Assembly (NCBI GenBank): GCA_029204225.1
Contig: CM055100.1
Location: 10,746,349-10,810,348, forward strand
Length of the DNA: 64,000 nt
Source of the DNA: Diphasiastrum complanatum
Taxonomy: Eukaryota; Streptophyta; Lycopodiopsida; Lycopodiales; Lycopodiaceae
Reading direction: 5' to 3'
Shown: one piece after another, positions 10,056 through 22,277 of the stretch
Layout of the letters: each line of letters opens with the position of its first letter
Numbering within the stretch: the stretch's first letter is position 1
Program-made: the position numbers and the translations under genes
The notes under the pieces: generated by a model
Database searches by the model: none
What the model was told of the DNA's origin: nothing
The model's input: only the letters and a program-made list of their open reading frames with translations

Positions 10056-10844
10056 ACATATTATGTTTACACATGTGTGGATCCTACTTCCACGTGTGAA
10101 TTAAATGCATTTATCATTTAGATCATATAGGTTGTACATACCATTTCATTTGAGATCTAGTGGCTAAAATGGCCAGAATCTAGTTTTCTAGCTATATGCC
10201 AAGTGGCATCATTTTATTGGTAGGAAAAGCTATTTCACATGGATAGGAGTGATCTCACACTTGCCAAGGACTGCGCACATGTGTCAAAACATCAATAGTA
10301 GGTGAGATCCAACTTGTAGTAGATACTTGTGCAAGTCCCTATAAATTAGGAAAATTGCCTGAAATCAAGAGAGGTGGCTATAAGTTAGGAAACTTGGTCC
10401 ATGTGCCATATTGATGATTATTGGTGGATCCTTTGATGAGTAGGCACTCTCACACATGCCAAATTAGTTGAGTAAGCATCAGCTCTTGTGTATATATAAT
10501 GGCTCATTTGGCCATAATTGACATGGAAGCTAAATCTTTGTTTTGGTGCATTTTTTGAGTAATCTCTCCATTTGTCTTGCTATTTTATGCATTGATTGGG
10601 TTCTTAGCTTAGTGTACTTCATACTCAGCCTACTGTCCGTACTCTGACAGGGTTTTACACGTGTGAAACTAGCAAGCTCAAGTTTTGGTCATAAATGATT
10701 GTTCTTGTTAGATTTCTTCATCTAGATTTGATCTAAATGTTATCTAATATTGTGTAGATTGATAGGTTGATCTAATCTAACATCCAATCACACTTGTGGA
10801 TCTGATTCAGATCTATTCTTGGTCCATTTTGCTGTAAATTGACA
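10056..10844 (+). repeat. 3' LTR of Copia-C
   Basis: 10123-10844 aligns to the 5' LTR. The piece 10056-10122, including CACGTGTGAA at about 10091, may be the authentic LTR start missing from the left copy. A further ACACGTGTGAAA is at about 10660. Ends AAATTGACA, then sequence of element D follows. Confidence 0.75.
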
Positions 10845-11270
10845 AAATCTACTGCCGGATTTACATTCTTCCTCAACAATGGTCCAGTTTCTTGGAATAG
10901 TCGCAAGCAATCTTCGATAGCTCTGTCTTCCACTAAATCGGAGTATATCACAGCCTCTCAAGTTACAAAGGAAGTTGAGGAATTTACTCTCAAATATCGG
11001 TCTAAATTAATATGCTCCGACGACATTATTTTGTGATAATAAAAGTGCTATCGCTTTATCAGCCAACTCTAGATTTCATTCTAGGAGTAAGCACATTGAA
11101 CTGAAGTATCATTTCATCAAAAGCAAAGTTCTCAACAAAGAGTTCAGATTGTAGTACTGTAGAACACAAAATATGACAACAGATGTTTTTACTAAAGCAT
11201 TAAGTTTGGAGTCACATAGAAGATTATGTGTAGAACTAAGTTTGAAGGTCAAGGCATTCAAGGATTCAGA
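10845..11270 (+). pseudogene. Copia-D RNase H fragment
   Basis: C-terminal copia RNase H sequence: STAGFTFFLNNGPVSW, SRKQSSIALSSTKSEY, then after a frameshift near 11035 [28 protein letters not shown] and DVFTKAL. Stops and frameshifts make it inactive. Copia-C ends at its left edge, so C probably inserted into D or recombined with it. Confidence 0.88.
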
Positions 11271-11281
11271 TTAAGGAGGAG
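11271..11281 (+). other. Polypurine tract of Copia-D
   Basis: TTAAGGAGGAG immediately upstream of a TGTTGGATTATTC LTR start. Confidence 0.8.
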
Positions 11282-12223
11282 TGTTGGATTATTCTTCTTC
11301 TTACCAATCGTCTAATCGGTTTTAATCTTCATCCATTGTTAATCCAGTTATGCGGTTTTTCCCATGTATTTACACAATCTACAGTTTTACAAGTGTTTTC
11401 ACACAGTCTGCAAACATACACGGAGTTATGACAATGTCTCCTTTTTCACCTGTCAAAAATCTCGTTGAAAAATGCAGTGTCTCTTTTTTCACATTTTTCG
11501 CCTGATAGAAATCTCGTGTAAAATCATTGTTGCATTTTTTTGTTTTTTCTAAAGAGCCTCAAGTTACTCTGGAAAAGTGTGGGGCAACCCTAAATAAGAT
11601 TTAAAGGCACCTTCTCCTTTTTTGTATTTTATGCGAAAAACCCAACAGTGTCGCATGTGACTATTTTAGTTCATTTCTACAGAGCTACAGTTTTGGTTCA
11701 TTTATGCAGACAGAACGTTTACGACCAATTTTATCGCTTATCAACAATCAATGACAAGGACCAGATGGATGCCAGCGGATCACCAGCCAACTGGCGATCG
11801 CAATTGACGACCTAATTTCTTAGTATAAATAGCTGTTCATATTCATATAGTTTCAATCATCTGAAAATCAAATTATCAAGATTATCAGAAATATTTGAAT
11901 AGTTAGCTCTCTCTTTCAAGCCTGCGAGCTTGAACACTCTTGAGTATTCTAGCTCACTTCTTAGAGTTGTTTTAGATATTGCTATTGCGCCACTGCTTAT
12001 CAGCATTGCGCTTAATTCATACTTTCATTTTAACCGCTCAGAGATAGCATAGAGTACGCGGCTTCGATCCGCAACTTATTGTACTCATTTACTTTTGTTT
12101 CATTTTTGAATCAAAACTATCCTTTATTGCGTTTAGCTTCGTCTCAGAATGTATGCGTTTCTGTATTTCTTCGCGACTAACTCGCGAACAATTCGCGACT
12201 AATTATTTGTCTGATAATTTCCA
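11282..12223 (+). repeat. 3' LTR of Copia-D
   Basis: Starts TGTTGGATT after the polypurine tract. Contains a TATA box (TATAAATA at 11824-11831) and CT-rich transcribed sequence. The right end is a guess at the first plausible CA; no second copy is in the window to fix it. Confidence 0.6.
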
Positions 12224-12439
12224 ATGCTTAATTGTTTGGCCACATAATCACTGTAGTACTTGCGATGTTAGTTAGTTACTATAAGTTCAAACGTGATTTC
12301 TATCACTATTGGCTTGTTTGAAATTGATAGGCGTAGTCATGGATTGTGAAAGAGGAAGATAGTTTATTTCGCCATGCACGAAAAGATTTCTTTCCAGACA
12401 TTTGTTTCTTTTTGAGCTAGACCTATCTTCTGCACACCA

Positions 12440-12640
12440 CTTTTCGACATAGATCACAAGGCCAATCACTTTAAGAGGTGCATTAAATGTGGACCAATCA
12501 TGTTTAGTGGTGCACATCATGAGGCCCAATCAAATTGGTGAAAATCATGAGGTCCAATCATGATGAGAGGTGCAAATCTAGGAGTCCAATCATGATGATG
12601 TAGAAAGGCAATCAATGAGGTCCAATCGTTCTCAAGCATT
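12440..12640. repeat. Imperfect short tandem repeats (GAGGTCCAATCATGATG type)
   Basis: About six imperfect units of the form GG(C/T)CCAATCA...AGAGGTGCA with spacers of 20-40 bp. Noncoding. Flanking sequence 12224-12440 and 12640-12945 shows no gene; it is AT-rich with CT-rich patches near 12740-12810 that resemble an LTR transcribed region. Confidence 0.55.
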
Positions 12641-12945
12641 CCTTATGCTGGATCTCATGCCAGTACTATATGGAAGAGCTCTCTTATTGTGCATACAAGT
12701 TTTTGTAAAGCAATCTATTTGATACACATTGTTTTTTCTCAGATTCTCTCTCTCCTTGAGGGCTCATTCACTTTCTCTCTCTACTTGAGAGTAGGCTATT
12801 TTTCTCTCTAAAAGCATGTCAGGAACTTATTTTTTTCATGTACTTTGATTGCTTTGAGTGCTATGGATTCATTATGCATGGAATTGTGCTCTTGCCTTAG
12901 AATCAATCTAATAAGATTGTAGGATGCAATCCATGTGATAGATCT

Positions 12946-13410
12946 ATGTGCAATCACAACTACCTTAGAAGATCAATTGTGGGTGTTGGTGGGCAGGTTT
13001 TCACACATGTTGCGGTTGTAGAGAGTTTAGCAAGTTTTATTAAGATGAGGTTAGCTGGTATCTCAGTTTTGTCTGATGAGTTTCAAAAGGTGGGTAAGTT
13101 GGGCCCCTCTGAAGACGGTATTGCTCTAGTTGTTAAGGAGCCTCAACCACCTTTCAGTGGTGTTGGTGATGAAGGAGATCTGGCCGAGGTGGTTGAGCAA
13201 AGATATAATGTAATTGAAGAAGTTATTACTCAGGATGGGACAACAGCTCCAACAGATACATTGGAAGGGCTGCTTCTCCAAATCCAAATGATCAGATTGA
13301 GAATTTTTGACTATATGTTATTAAAAACATTCAACAGAATTTTATTTTTTAGGAAATTTCTTTTGTTTGAAAGATTATTGTATTTATATAAAAAAATGTT
13401 CGTTTCTTAG
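12946..13410 (+). CDS. Hypothetical ORF, 154 residues
   Basis: No family recognised. The first 110 residues have balanced composition with acidic clusters (GDEGDLAEVVEQRYNVIEEV) and look more protein-like than neighbouring frames. The last 40 residues are AT-driven and hydrophobic, and probably represent read-through into noncoding DNA. It could be an exon of a decayed gene. No introns or partner exons can be proposed. 13411-13805 is AT-rich and empty, with one repeated stretch (AATTTATTGTTGAATAATAT twice). Confidence 0.2.
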   Translation: MCNHNYLRRSIVGVGGQVFTHVAVVESLASFIKMRLAGISVLSDEFQKVGKLGPSEDGIALVVKEPQPPFSGVGDEGDLAEVVEQRYNVIEEVITQDGTTAPTDTLEGLLLQIQMIRLRIFDYMLLKTFNRILFFRKFLLFERLLYLYKKMFVS

Positions 13411-13803
13411 GCTGTTTTATTAAATGATTTATTGTTGAATAATATCTGTTAGAAATTAAGCATATCTTTTAAATTTTACATCTGTAGTGTTTATTTGATT
13501 GTTAAAGTACAAATATTAAAGCGCAACTAAGTTATCATTTGTTTTTTTTTGGTAGTTTTAATTATCCTTTTGTTGAAGGAATTTATTGTTGAATAATATT
13601 AGTTAGAAATTAAGCATATCTTTCATATTGCTATTTATAACCAAAGTAAAACGTCCTCCTGGAGCTTCATGGAAAAAATCTTTCATTTAAGAGAATTTAA
13701 AAAGAAACATAATTCTCACCAAAAAGTTCACACCATTTGGGGTTATGCCACTAACTTAGACAATAAAAAACAAGAGGGGGTGCCATAAAATTAGATACTA
13801 CCC

Positions 13804-13805
<2 letters not shown>

Positions 13806-13871
<66 letters not shown>
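13806..13871. repeat. (GA)n microsatellite
   Basis: Uninterrupted GA dinucleotides, about 33 units. Peptides of alternating Leu-Ser predicted across it are artefacts. Confidence 0.98.
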
Positions 13872-13874
<3 letters not shown>

Positions 13875-14079
13875 TTGTGTGCTCTTTTTTGGACCTTGGG
13901 CTCAACCTCAATTTTGCCAATTTTGTTGTACTTAAAAATCTTTTGTGTTTTTGTTTTGGGCACATGGGAGTTACTCATTCTTATGGAGGTGAAGGGTAAG
14001 TAAAATATGAAAGAGCAAAACCAAACAATGTGCTGAAATGTGGTTCAATTCTCAAAGAATGTAGACTTCTTGCAACTAT

Positions 14080-14222
14080 CTTAGTAGCTACTTGGTTGGG
14101 TTATCTTAGTAGCTACTTGGTTGGGTTTTCGCTTTGCAATAGTAAGTTGCTTTATAGCAGGTCTTTAGTAGGTACTTGGTTGGGTCTTGGCTTTGCTATA
14201 GTTAGTTGCTTTATAGCATCTA
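14080..14222. repeat. Tandem repeats with TAGCTACTTGGTTGGGT core
   Basis: Three units of a TAG(C/G)TACTTGGTTGGGT core, the last two followed by a CTTTGC(A/T)ATAGT...GTTGCTTTATAGCA tail. Noncoding. The region 14223-15100 is upstream of the SNARE gene and may include its promoter and 5' untranslated exon; I see no sure TATA box or splice pair. Confidence 0.6.
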
Positions 14223-15100
14223 AATTCGACTTATGGTCTTTATAATTTTTACATGCAAGTGTTTGGTACTTTCATTTGAGTTTTCCATCTTTTATTGATA
14301 AGAACAAGAAGATTCCCTTTTCAAGGAAAAATCTTAAGAGCAATAGATTTGGAAGATTGTGGTCAAAATTAACTGAAATAGTATGCAATAGCAAGAAGTT
14401 GCCATGCCCAACCTTCACTCACATTTTACTATAATTTGGGAAGAATTTTCTTGCTCCCATGACGACGATGGTGATGATGAGGAGGGAGAAGTCTTGAGGA
14501 TGAATGGGAAGAATTCTTCAACACAAAAATGCTTAAAGTAATGTGAAGTCTTGTCAACCCTTAGATCTAGCTTAAGATCTGCAAAGAGCGTCCGTTCCAG
14601 GTGGGCACATATTCGGTGTTGCAATGGTGCAGAGAGCTACGGGTGTTTTTGAGAAGGGGATGGAAAGAATCCCTTGTGCAGAGGCAATTGCTTGTCTTGG
14701 TCCTGGTGAGGAGCTCACCTTCTTTCTGTTTGAGCTGTTTGTGGAATTATTCACAGTTGCAGCGGTGTCTCTCATAACGCGTTTTTCTTTTGGAGCGGGG
14801 ATTTTATTGCTCATCAATTGTGTGGCGTCTTCTGTTTTGTGATTGTGGCTGTAGAATTGCTTGTACAGATTTTGCTGTGTTGTTGAGCATCGGGAAGAGC
14901 AAACAAGAGTCTTGGCTAGCTTCTAAGGTCGTGCCTTTGCTGCACAATAGGATTGAAGCTATACGCTTGAGATAGTATTCTGTTCTAATCCAAGTCTTGG
15001 TGCAGAATTTGATTGCGAGCTATCGGCTGCCCAGAACTAAAGACTGGAGCTTTCTCAATTGTTCGATCATTTTCCAAATTGTTCACGTAATCACCCCAAG

Positions 15101-18100
15101 ATGCCTGTGTTCAGTAGGCAAGGAAGTCCCTCTCCTGGCAATGTTTCTGAGCGAAAATTCGATTCAGATGACGAATCAATGTCTTCTCGAAGCTCTTCCC
15201 AATCATATATAAGGTCTTCTGGCATCGCCCCATTCCCGAAATCTGTACGTAATTCAGGTCCGCATTTTAAACAGGAAACTCACAATCATCCGGGCTCATC
15301 AAATCCGTTTGATGACGACGAATTACCAAAAGCTGCCTCAAAACATAACTCAAAGCACCACCATCAGCCTCAATCAATTACGTCATTTGAACATGAGGAA
15401 TCATCCACAATGGAGACCAAAGCTCGCCATAGTACAGGACACTCCAAGAAAAGCAATCCTACTGCACTAGCGAGCGGCAATATTTCAGATGAGGATAAAA
15501 ATCTTCCATCCAAATCGAGATTTAGCACTAAAATGAAGAATGCCGACTCTGACAGGCTGCAGAACAGTGACCATGGAAACCCCAATTCTCGAGATCTTCT
15601 ATTGGAAAGTGGTTCCAATTCTAGATACAAGGGTGCAAGAAAACCCGTTCTTTTTGAAGCACAAGAACAGGCTGATGGTCACTTTCCAAGGTTTCAACAA
15701 ATGACAGGTGATTTAGAACAACAAAGTCAACAGGAATTGGAGAGCTATGCGATTACTAAATCAGAAGAGACTACGGCGACAATTTATAACGCTTTGAAAA
15801 TTGCAGAAGGTACAAAAGAAGTGGCAACAAAAACAACTATACAGATCCATGCACAGGGAGAGCAAATTCGAAGAACCCATGACACTGCAGTTATTGTCGA
15901 CATGGAGCTGAAAAGGGTGAGTGGATTCTTGCTCTCATGTTTTCTTTGCCAGAGTCTATTATAGGTTACTGCTAAAAGTTGGTGTCACATCTCATTGTTT
16001 TCATTTATATTATCGTCATTTTCCGGCAATTCATTAATATAATGGATGATGGTCATTTGTGAAAATTATCGGTTTCATGCAAGTATCACTCGTATTGCTT
16101 CAATTATGTTGAAACATAGGGACTTTACATTTAATCAGCCAACGTGGTATTGTTGCAAGGGACTACATAATGATTGTTTGTCGGCCCATGGTAAAGACAT
16201 AATGGCTCATCTTCTCGTCAAGACGAGCCATCGGCCTTACCATGGGATTCAAGGATAGTCCTTGTTTAGCAGCTTGAGATCCACGTGCTCACACTAGTGT
16301 TTTCTTGTTTTAGCTGAACATTTCATTTTTATTGTGTCATTCTGTAACTTATTTTTGTTGATTGCCATTTTTCTCTTATCCAGTGTTTGAAATAATAAAT
16401 CCAATTTGGAATCATAAACATATCATGGATTTTCAAAAACACAATCATTTGTAGTTTAACTTCAAATTTAGTTGAAACAACGGATTACCCTGATTGCAAT
16501 CTCATAAGTGCTCCAACCATACTAGATGGTTTCTTGAATCACTGTAATGAGCTTAATTTATGTGCAATCTATGACTCAAAGGTTTAGAATCCTCTAAATA
16601 TTCTATTAGACATGAAATTTACTAACAGAAAAAAAGTTATCAACATTTTGGAAGTCAGCTTCCTACAAAAAATTTATGAAATTGGATTTGGAGGAAAATG
16701 CTGATTCTACTCTCATACTATGCTGAATTTCTCTGAATAACTGCTCCCTTCTTCATCCTTCATCATGTTATTCTATCCCTCTCTGTTTGTAGCTTGTTAC
16801 TCCCCCTCATTCAAAGCTAATGATGAGCTCACTCTCATGGATGGAATCTTGAAAAGCATAAGCTTGAGGGATGGAGTCTCGACTATATGTAGTCCTCAGG
16901 GATGGAATCATTGACAAACTCTTAAAATTTATATCCATAGCTTTTTTCAGATTTTTATGACACACATTACGATAATGCTTGTTTGTCTGATGCAAGTTAC
17001 ATCTAGCCAATACAAGACCAATTCATGAACTAATAACACATTTAGCACTGAAATTTCTAGATGGGGTGGAATGAGGCTCATGGGATTAATCGACACCAAG
17101 AATTTACAAAAAGTTCTTAGTTTTTCAGTTATGAGGTAAATATTTGGTTAATTAATGTAGATTGGTTTATCTGCCAATTTGTTGGCACACTATCCGTATA
17201 GCAGAAAATGTACTTTATGCAGGAATTAAACTCGCAAGACTTTTGAGTTGGAGGACTTTGACCATTGGAGGGAAAATTAAAGGTGTCCCAAACATTTGTT
17301 CTGACTTGCAAGCGTAGTTTTTTATTTATTTAACTTGACGAAAGTTGTCAAGCTTCAAAATTGATATAGCTTTCAATCTTGGTAAACAATTCAATGTTAG
17401 CATGGCACCAAGCTCATCTAGTCGAAATTAGTCTACCTTTCAATTTGAGTAACCATTTTTTATGCCAGCATGGCAGCAAGCTCATCTAGTAAAGATTAAT
17501 CTACCATTTGAGCGAACCATTCAATGTCAGCATAGCACCAAGCTCATCTATTTCAACATTGACTACTTCTTTTATTGGAGTAAACAGTTCAACGTTAGCA
17601 TATTACTAAGCTCATCTACTAAATCATATCAACACTAAGGTTGCCATAATCTCTGAGATCCTTTTGTACTCCATTGTAGAGAGTTCACTAGATCTTTGTT
17701 GTTTTGGTCAATTTTTATCAAGTTGTTTGCTGCACCCAAAACATCTTCTAAATACTGATATACCTCTGCTTGACCAGGGTGAAAAGCTTCTCGGTAGTCT
17801 TGGAGGGTTATTCTCTAAGAAGTGGAGACCAAAGTCAAACCGTGCTATTGCAGGACCAGTGACTGGTGGAGGTAGTGAAAACTTGAATGATATTGGCGTT
17901 GTCCTAAATTAAAAATCTGCTATGATCATTTTGGAGACATTAGGACGCTTTGCGTTCTTATTTGCTTTGATTTTTCTCTATGTAGGTGTGAGTGACAACG
18001 CTCCCTGTTGAATTGGAATTGCAGATAAATTTCCCTAAACCATTTTTCCTTCTCAATGCAGGGAAGGCTTTCAAAAGTAAAGCTTATGCTCTAGAGCAGC

Positions 18101-18783
18101 GAGCCGCTTTGGGTCTAAAGCACACCAACTCCAAAAGTCGGAACCATACTTCCGTTGGCGATGAGCTGCCCCTACAATCACGCCTTCAGGTATGGTTTGT
18201 TTCGAATAGTATATTGGATGTTTTGAAGTTGGAGTTGAATACTTGTCAGTGTGGTTTTTGTAACGAGTTTCACTGTACAAAATAACAGGTTGAAATAGCA
18301 AAGCAGGATGATGCTCTTTCAGACCTCAGCAATCTGGTGGTCCAGCTGAAAGAAATGTCCTTAGACATAGGGCGCGAGATTGAAAGGTGAGATGTTGTTT
18401 CTTGAGTGACTCAGACTTGATTTGCATACTGACAAAATTAGTCAATGGGAGGACTAGTTTGAATTATGCAAGTTGTGCCAGTAATTTCTTCGATACGTAG
18501 CTAAAAGTCTTTCCTATTTTGCTTGAATGGGAAGGCCCGGTTTGATTGCTTGCCAGCAGAACTTTGGTCCTCGGAAGGCTTGACTTGTTTAGCTTTAAGT
18601 TATGCAATTTTTTTGGTTTTATACCAAAGGCATTGATCGCACAATGAACCATAATTGGCTGCGTTATGCTGCTTGTGATTCAGGCAAGGCGAAGGTATTG
18701 ATAATCTCCATGATGATGTTGAAGAGCTCAATTTCAGATTAAAGGGAGCAAATGAACGTGGTCGTAAGCTTCTATACAGCTAG
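15101..18783 (+). CDS. SNAP33-like: SNAP-25/SNAP33-type Qb+Qc SNARE, five coding exons
   Basis: Proposed coding exons: 15101-15916, 17778-17871, 18062-18189, 18289-18386, 18684-18783, giving 411 residues; every junction has GT/AG and keeps frame. The protein pairs with syntaxin and VAMP SNAREs in membrane fusion at the plasma membrane and cell plate. Residues about 205-285 form the Qb helix (QELESYAITKSEET, HAQGEQIRRTHD, then GEKLLGSLGG). Residues about 350-409 form the Qc helix (KQDDALSDLS, then GIDNLHDDVEELNFR), with Gln at both central-layer positions. No transmembrane segment and no Cys cluster in the linker, as in plant members. An NPF motif is at residues 68-70, matching the SNPFD box of plant homologues. 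The polar, Ser-rich N-terminus is about 100 residues longer than I expect from Arabidopsis SNAP33. ATG 15101 was chosen because MPVF fits the family; a frame-open ATG 14 codons upstream is less likely. Intron 1 is 1.86 kb. Confidence 0.93.
16185..16246. repeat. 62-bp hairpin in intron 1 of the SNARE gene
   Basis: Outer arms CCCATGGTAA and TTACCATGGG and inner arms ATGGCTC (16202-16208) and GAGCCAT (16225-16231) are complementary, giving a two-stage stem-loop. It may be a small terminal-inverted-repeat element or simply a foldback. No flanking duplication is apparent. Confidence 0.7.
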
Positions 18784-19372
18784 GCACACAATATGTCGAG
18801 TGTGATCATCAATTTATTCTGTACAGATATGCAAAGATTTCGATCATCATGATGTAATTATTTAATTGATAACAAAAATTAAAAAGATGTGCTGGATATC
18901 GCTGATGGTTTTGTTGATGCCTAACAGTAGTAGGTTCCGCTTATCATTCACTTGACAGTTTATGGCTCTTGAAATAAATATATCTACTGTCAACAGTTTG
19001 CAATCCTGTTGTCTACCTTGAGGATTTACAAGTCTTCTTATTCTTGTGTGAATAGATGCCATCATGGCAAGCCAAACTGGTTCAGGGTGAGAAAACCAAT
19101 TTTATAGTATATGCATGGTTATTGTTGGCTGCCCATGTTACGATATCTAGCTTCTGTGACTAAATTTGCAGACCATCGTGTCTCCATGTCTTTGTTCAAT
19201 GGGCAAAATCGCCAAAAGTAGACCTCCTGAATAATCACAGTTAAGTTGGGTGATTATTTAGATGTAACAGCCCAGAAAATTGTGCAGCTTGGCTTTGCTA
19301 GACTGCATTTATACAGCAAAAGGTATATAATGAGGTTCATCAATCTACATCTCTCAGGAGCTGAGTTCCATT

Positions 19373-19378
19373 AATAAA
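19373..19378 (+). terminator. Possible polyadenylation signal of the SNARE gene
   Basis: AATAAA about 590 bp after the stop codon, just before a CT run. Position is plausible for a plant 3' end, but plant signals are degenerate and no transcript evidence is available. Confidence 0.3.
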
Positions 19379-19381
19379 TGA

Positions 19382-19385
<4 letters not shown>

Positions 19386-19439
<54 letters not shown>
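19386..19439. repeat. (TC)n microsatellite
   Basis: 27 uninterrupted TC units downstream of the SNARE gene. The stretch 19440-21436 beyond it contains no gene I can support. It has several CGGTTCTTG/GAACCGCC-type repeats around 19940-20120 that suggest a decayed DNA transposon or satellite, and otherwise AT-rich sequence. Confidence 0.95.
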
Positions 19440-19442
<3 letters not shown>

Positions 19443-21436
19443 GTGTAGCAAGCGCAAGTTTGTTGAATATATATCACTGTAAAGAAGTCGTTACTTCAAG
19501 ATCTATTGAAGCCTCAATTACACCAGATTTGTGTCAGCTAATCCGATAAGAGAGAGAGAGATGGTTGCACCATTGTTGGCCTCCGTTATCAACCTCGTTC
19601 TGAAGACCCTAAATGGTGGGTACACTATTTTTCAATAACTGGCTTTTATGTAGAAGTGGCATGTATGCTCTTTTGTAGGAACCGGCCATGAGAACCATCG
19701 GGCCCCTTTGAGCCTTGGATTGAGGTTGAGACCGGACCATCATTTGGAGGGGGTTATAACCTGAATATCAATTCACCCTACTAAAAAATTAGATTGTAGC
19801 TTGTAACTTGTGTTTTTTTACGTGGCTTCCATGTCTTTTTTGATAAATAATGTGAGGGAATTTTAACATAGTATGCAACGATAATTTTCGAAATGAACTT
19901 TTAATAATTTTTATAAAAATAGTATATATATTGAGAACTTGATATAGGACCCGGCGGTTCTTGATAGAGTAATAACCGACAGATTGAGAACCACCAAGAT
20001 TTATCTTATAAGATATTATTAAGAACCGCTAGGTGTAAATATTTTAAATGTAATCCAATACCTTGAACTGGCAGTTCTTGGTTTCAGGAAAAAAAAAAGG
20101 TAATACCTTGGACCGGCGGGTATCATAAATATGTGAAAACTGCCCAACAACAATGGTTTGCACATAGGTGTAAAATATCTATATACATGGCACCACTCTA
20201 TTGGGGGTTGCTAAAAATGGTAATCCCTTTGTAGCTACAGACAATGAAAGTCGCTCAAACACTTCTTTATGCATACATCCACACTATTTTTGGGAGTTAC
20301 GCATACATAAGTTATACTCCATTCTATGTGTGATGAAGTTTAGGTCTATTAGCCAGGACTCGAGTATTACATGCTAGTTAACTTTTGGCACCATCCAAGT
20401 GTTAACATAGATTTATCAAGATGGGTGAAGGCAACAATCCTACTAGCTCCAAGATCAACCTTCTCTAGAATAAGGGGAGATGGTGGGGCTATGGCTAGAT
20501 TGCACTAGCAGAATACGTTATAAAGAACTTGTTAAAGCCAGTTAAAAAAAATTGTTCTAAGTATCACATCCATGCAAAATCGTTATAGAAAACAAATGTC
20601 AACTTAACATTTGGCCTCCTACAATGATGTCGATACAATCAACATTATGTTCATTTGCAAGCCCTACACAAATGAGCAATTCTACAAGAGTTTCCTACAT
20701 CCAATTATCAAGGAACCATAATTATCAACTATCAAGTCGTACAAGATCAACTATCTCATTTATAGTCTTTAATATTTACTCAAAGTTGTACTTAATAATT
20801 GATGTATCTCATTTATAGTCTTTAATAATTGATGGACCTGCACTCCTATTATTTCAAATGATTGCAAGTTATTTACTTGTAGGGAGTGTGCTCGAAATAG
20901 ACCCATTTGGCCAAATGACATAAATGGACTTGTTGTAATTCACATAGTAATTTTGTTGAAGATCACTACTGCAAACGACTTGGATTTAAACATAACATGA
21001 CAAAAATGCATAAAATAAGTAAGAAACCGCATAATATGAATTCTAAAATGAAGTTTCATGGAAAAGAAAGCTGTATGATAAGTCTGAAGACTGATGAATT
21101 ATAATGTGAAAATTTTGTCGAGAGTTGTGCATTTACCAAGAACATCACTTGTGATGCATAATAAAGCTAGAACAAAAATGTCAACGGAGTGAAGTGGGAG
21201 GTATAAGAAATAGACACCAATTGAGGCATACAACATATAGGTGTCATACAAAGTTATCGATAAAAAAAAGTTATCAATAAATCCCTTAACGTAGAGTGTT
21301 GCAATTATAGAGTTGAATGCAATCCAATATATCACGTACATAGATCCCTCAATGTAGCATGGTGCAATAAGAGATTTGAAAGGCAATCCTAAATATCTTC
21401 TACCACAAAAGAATTGTTTGCAATGTTGTGTGGAAC

Positions 21437-21816
21437 TGTAGCGCAGGCATCCCAAAGGGAGCCGGGAACCACGACTTAGCTTCCCGGCTTTCAACTCTTG
21501 CCGACCAAACCCACTTGAGATACAAGCAGCCAATTCGACAACAACGATCAGACTTAGCCAACTTGAAGTTTGGAAAACCAACATTGAGATCCAACCTGGC
21601 ACCATGCCAGATTGGGGGTCCGATGTGGGTGACTTCCCTCCAAGCTGGAAGCCAACCTGGCACCACGCCAGACTGGATAGCCATAAACAAGTAATTTCCA
21701 CCCAAGCAAGCCATCCAACTCAGCCGACAAGTTAGAGCCCATTCCCCAAGAGCTTAACCCATTCACGTTCATGCAAGGAACACTCAGAACCACAAGCCGC
21801 GACATATATGAAGACA
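21437..21816 (-). repeat. LTR-like copy of family H, minus strand
   Basis: In its own orientation it runs from TGTCTTCATAT to GCGCTACA. It is about 380 bp and matches 25736-26136 in inverted orientation over most of its length, with small indels. Bases 21817-22277 to its right hold no recognised feature. Confidence 0.75.
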
Positions 21817-22277
21817 AGAAACGTCAAATGGAAAACCTCTACTGACACAAGTGCTTTCAAAAGTCAGTAATGAGCAAAGGATTTTGATCCATCATCCACT
21901 TCCATATATCCACCTTCACCACTTCCGAGATTACAACACCCCCTATCACACCCACTCCATCTTCATCTCACTGTCGTTCGGTAACCCCTTGTGTGGCATT
22001 CACGTCATGTCTAAAATATACTAAGCTCGTGTACATCATCCACTGAATCATTTGCGTGAGCACTTGAAAATACAACTCATCAAAGAGCCAACTCCCATAT
22101 GGTCCACGTCAGCTCTTCTAGAGACGCTCATACTTCTTCAAAGCTTCATCTCCTACAAAATAGCACTTTACAAAACATCTACAAGTTGCACCGACTTTGA
22201 CTCCTCCAGCCCGTAAGGAGCGGGGTCTTAACATTGCACTTGGAGTGGGACTGCCAAATTCTTAACGGAGGGGATAA

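Larger units (their letters stand above)
7261..10844 (+). mobile_element. Copia-C: decayed copia element with internal deletion
   Basis: Copia element with two related LTRs, a canonical primer-binding site, and gag through mid-integrase. Everything after the early integrase core is deleted, directly into the 3' LTR. The aligned LTR segments, 7261-7982 and 10123-10844, are both 722 bp but carry a couple of dozen differences by eye, so this insertion is much older than Copia-A. No clear target duplication is visible because the left LTR end is not defined. Confidence 0.88.

Noticed and set aside
14572-14842. Overlapping ORFs on both strands upstream of the SNARE gene
   Set aside because: No recognisable product; probably promoter or 5' untranslated sequence.
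19561-19640. Possible small exon starting MVAPLLASVINLVLKTL
   Set aside because: Only about 20 codons, with no supporting upstream or downstream exon.
21099-21817. 200-residue and shorter minus-strand ORFs
   Set aside because: They run through the H LTR and flanking repeats; the matching H copy at 25736 does not preserve the frame.
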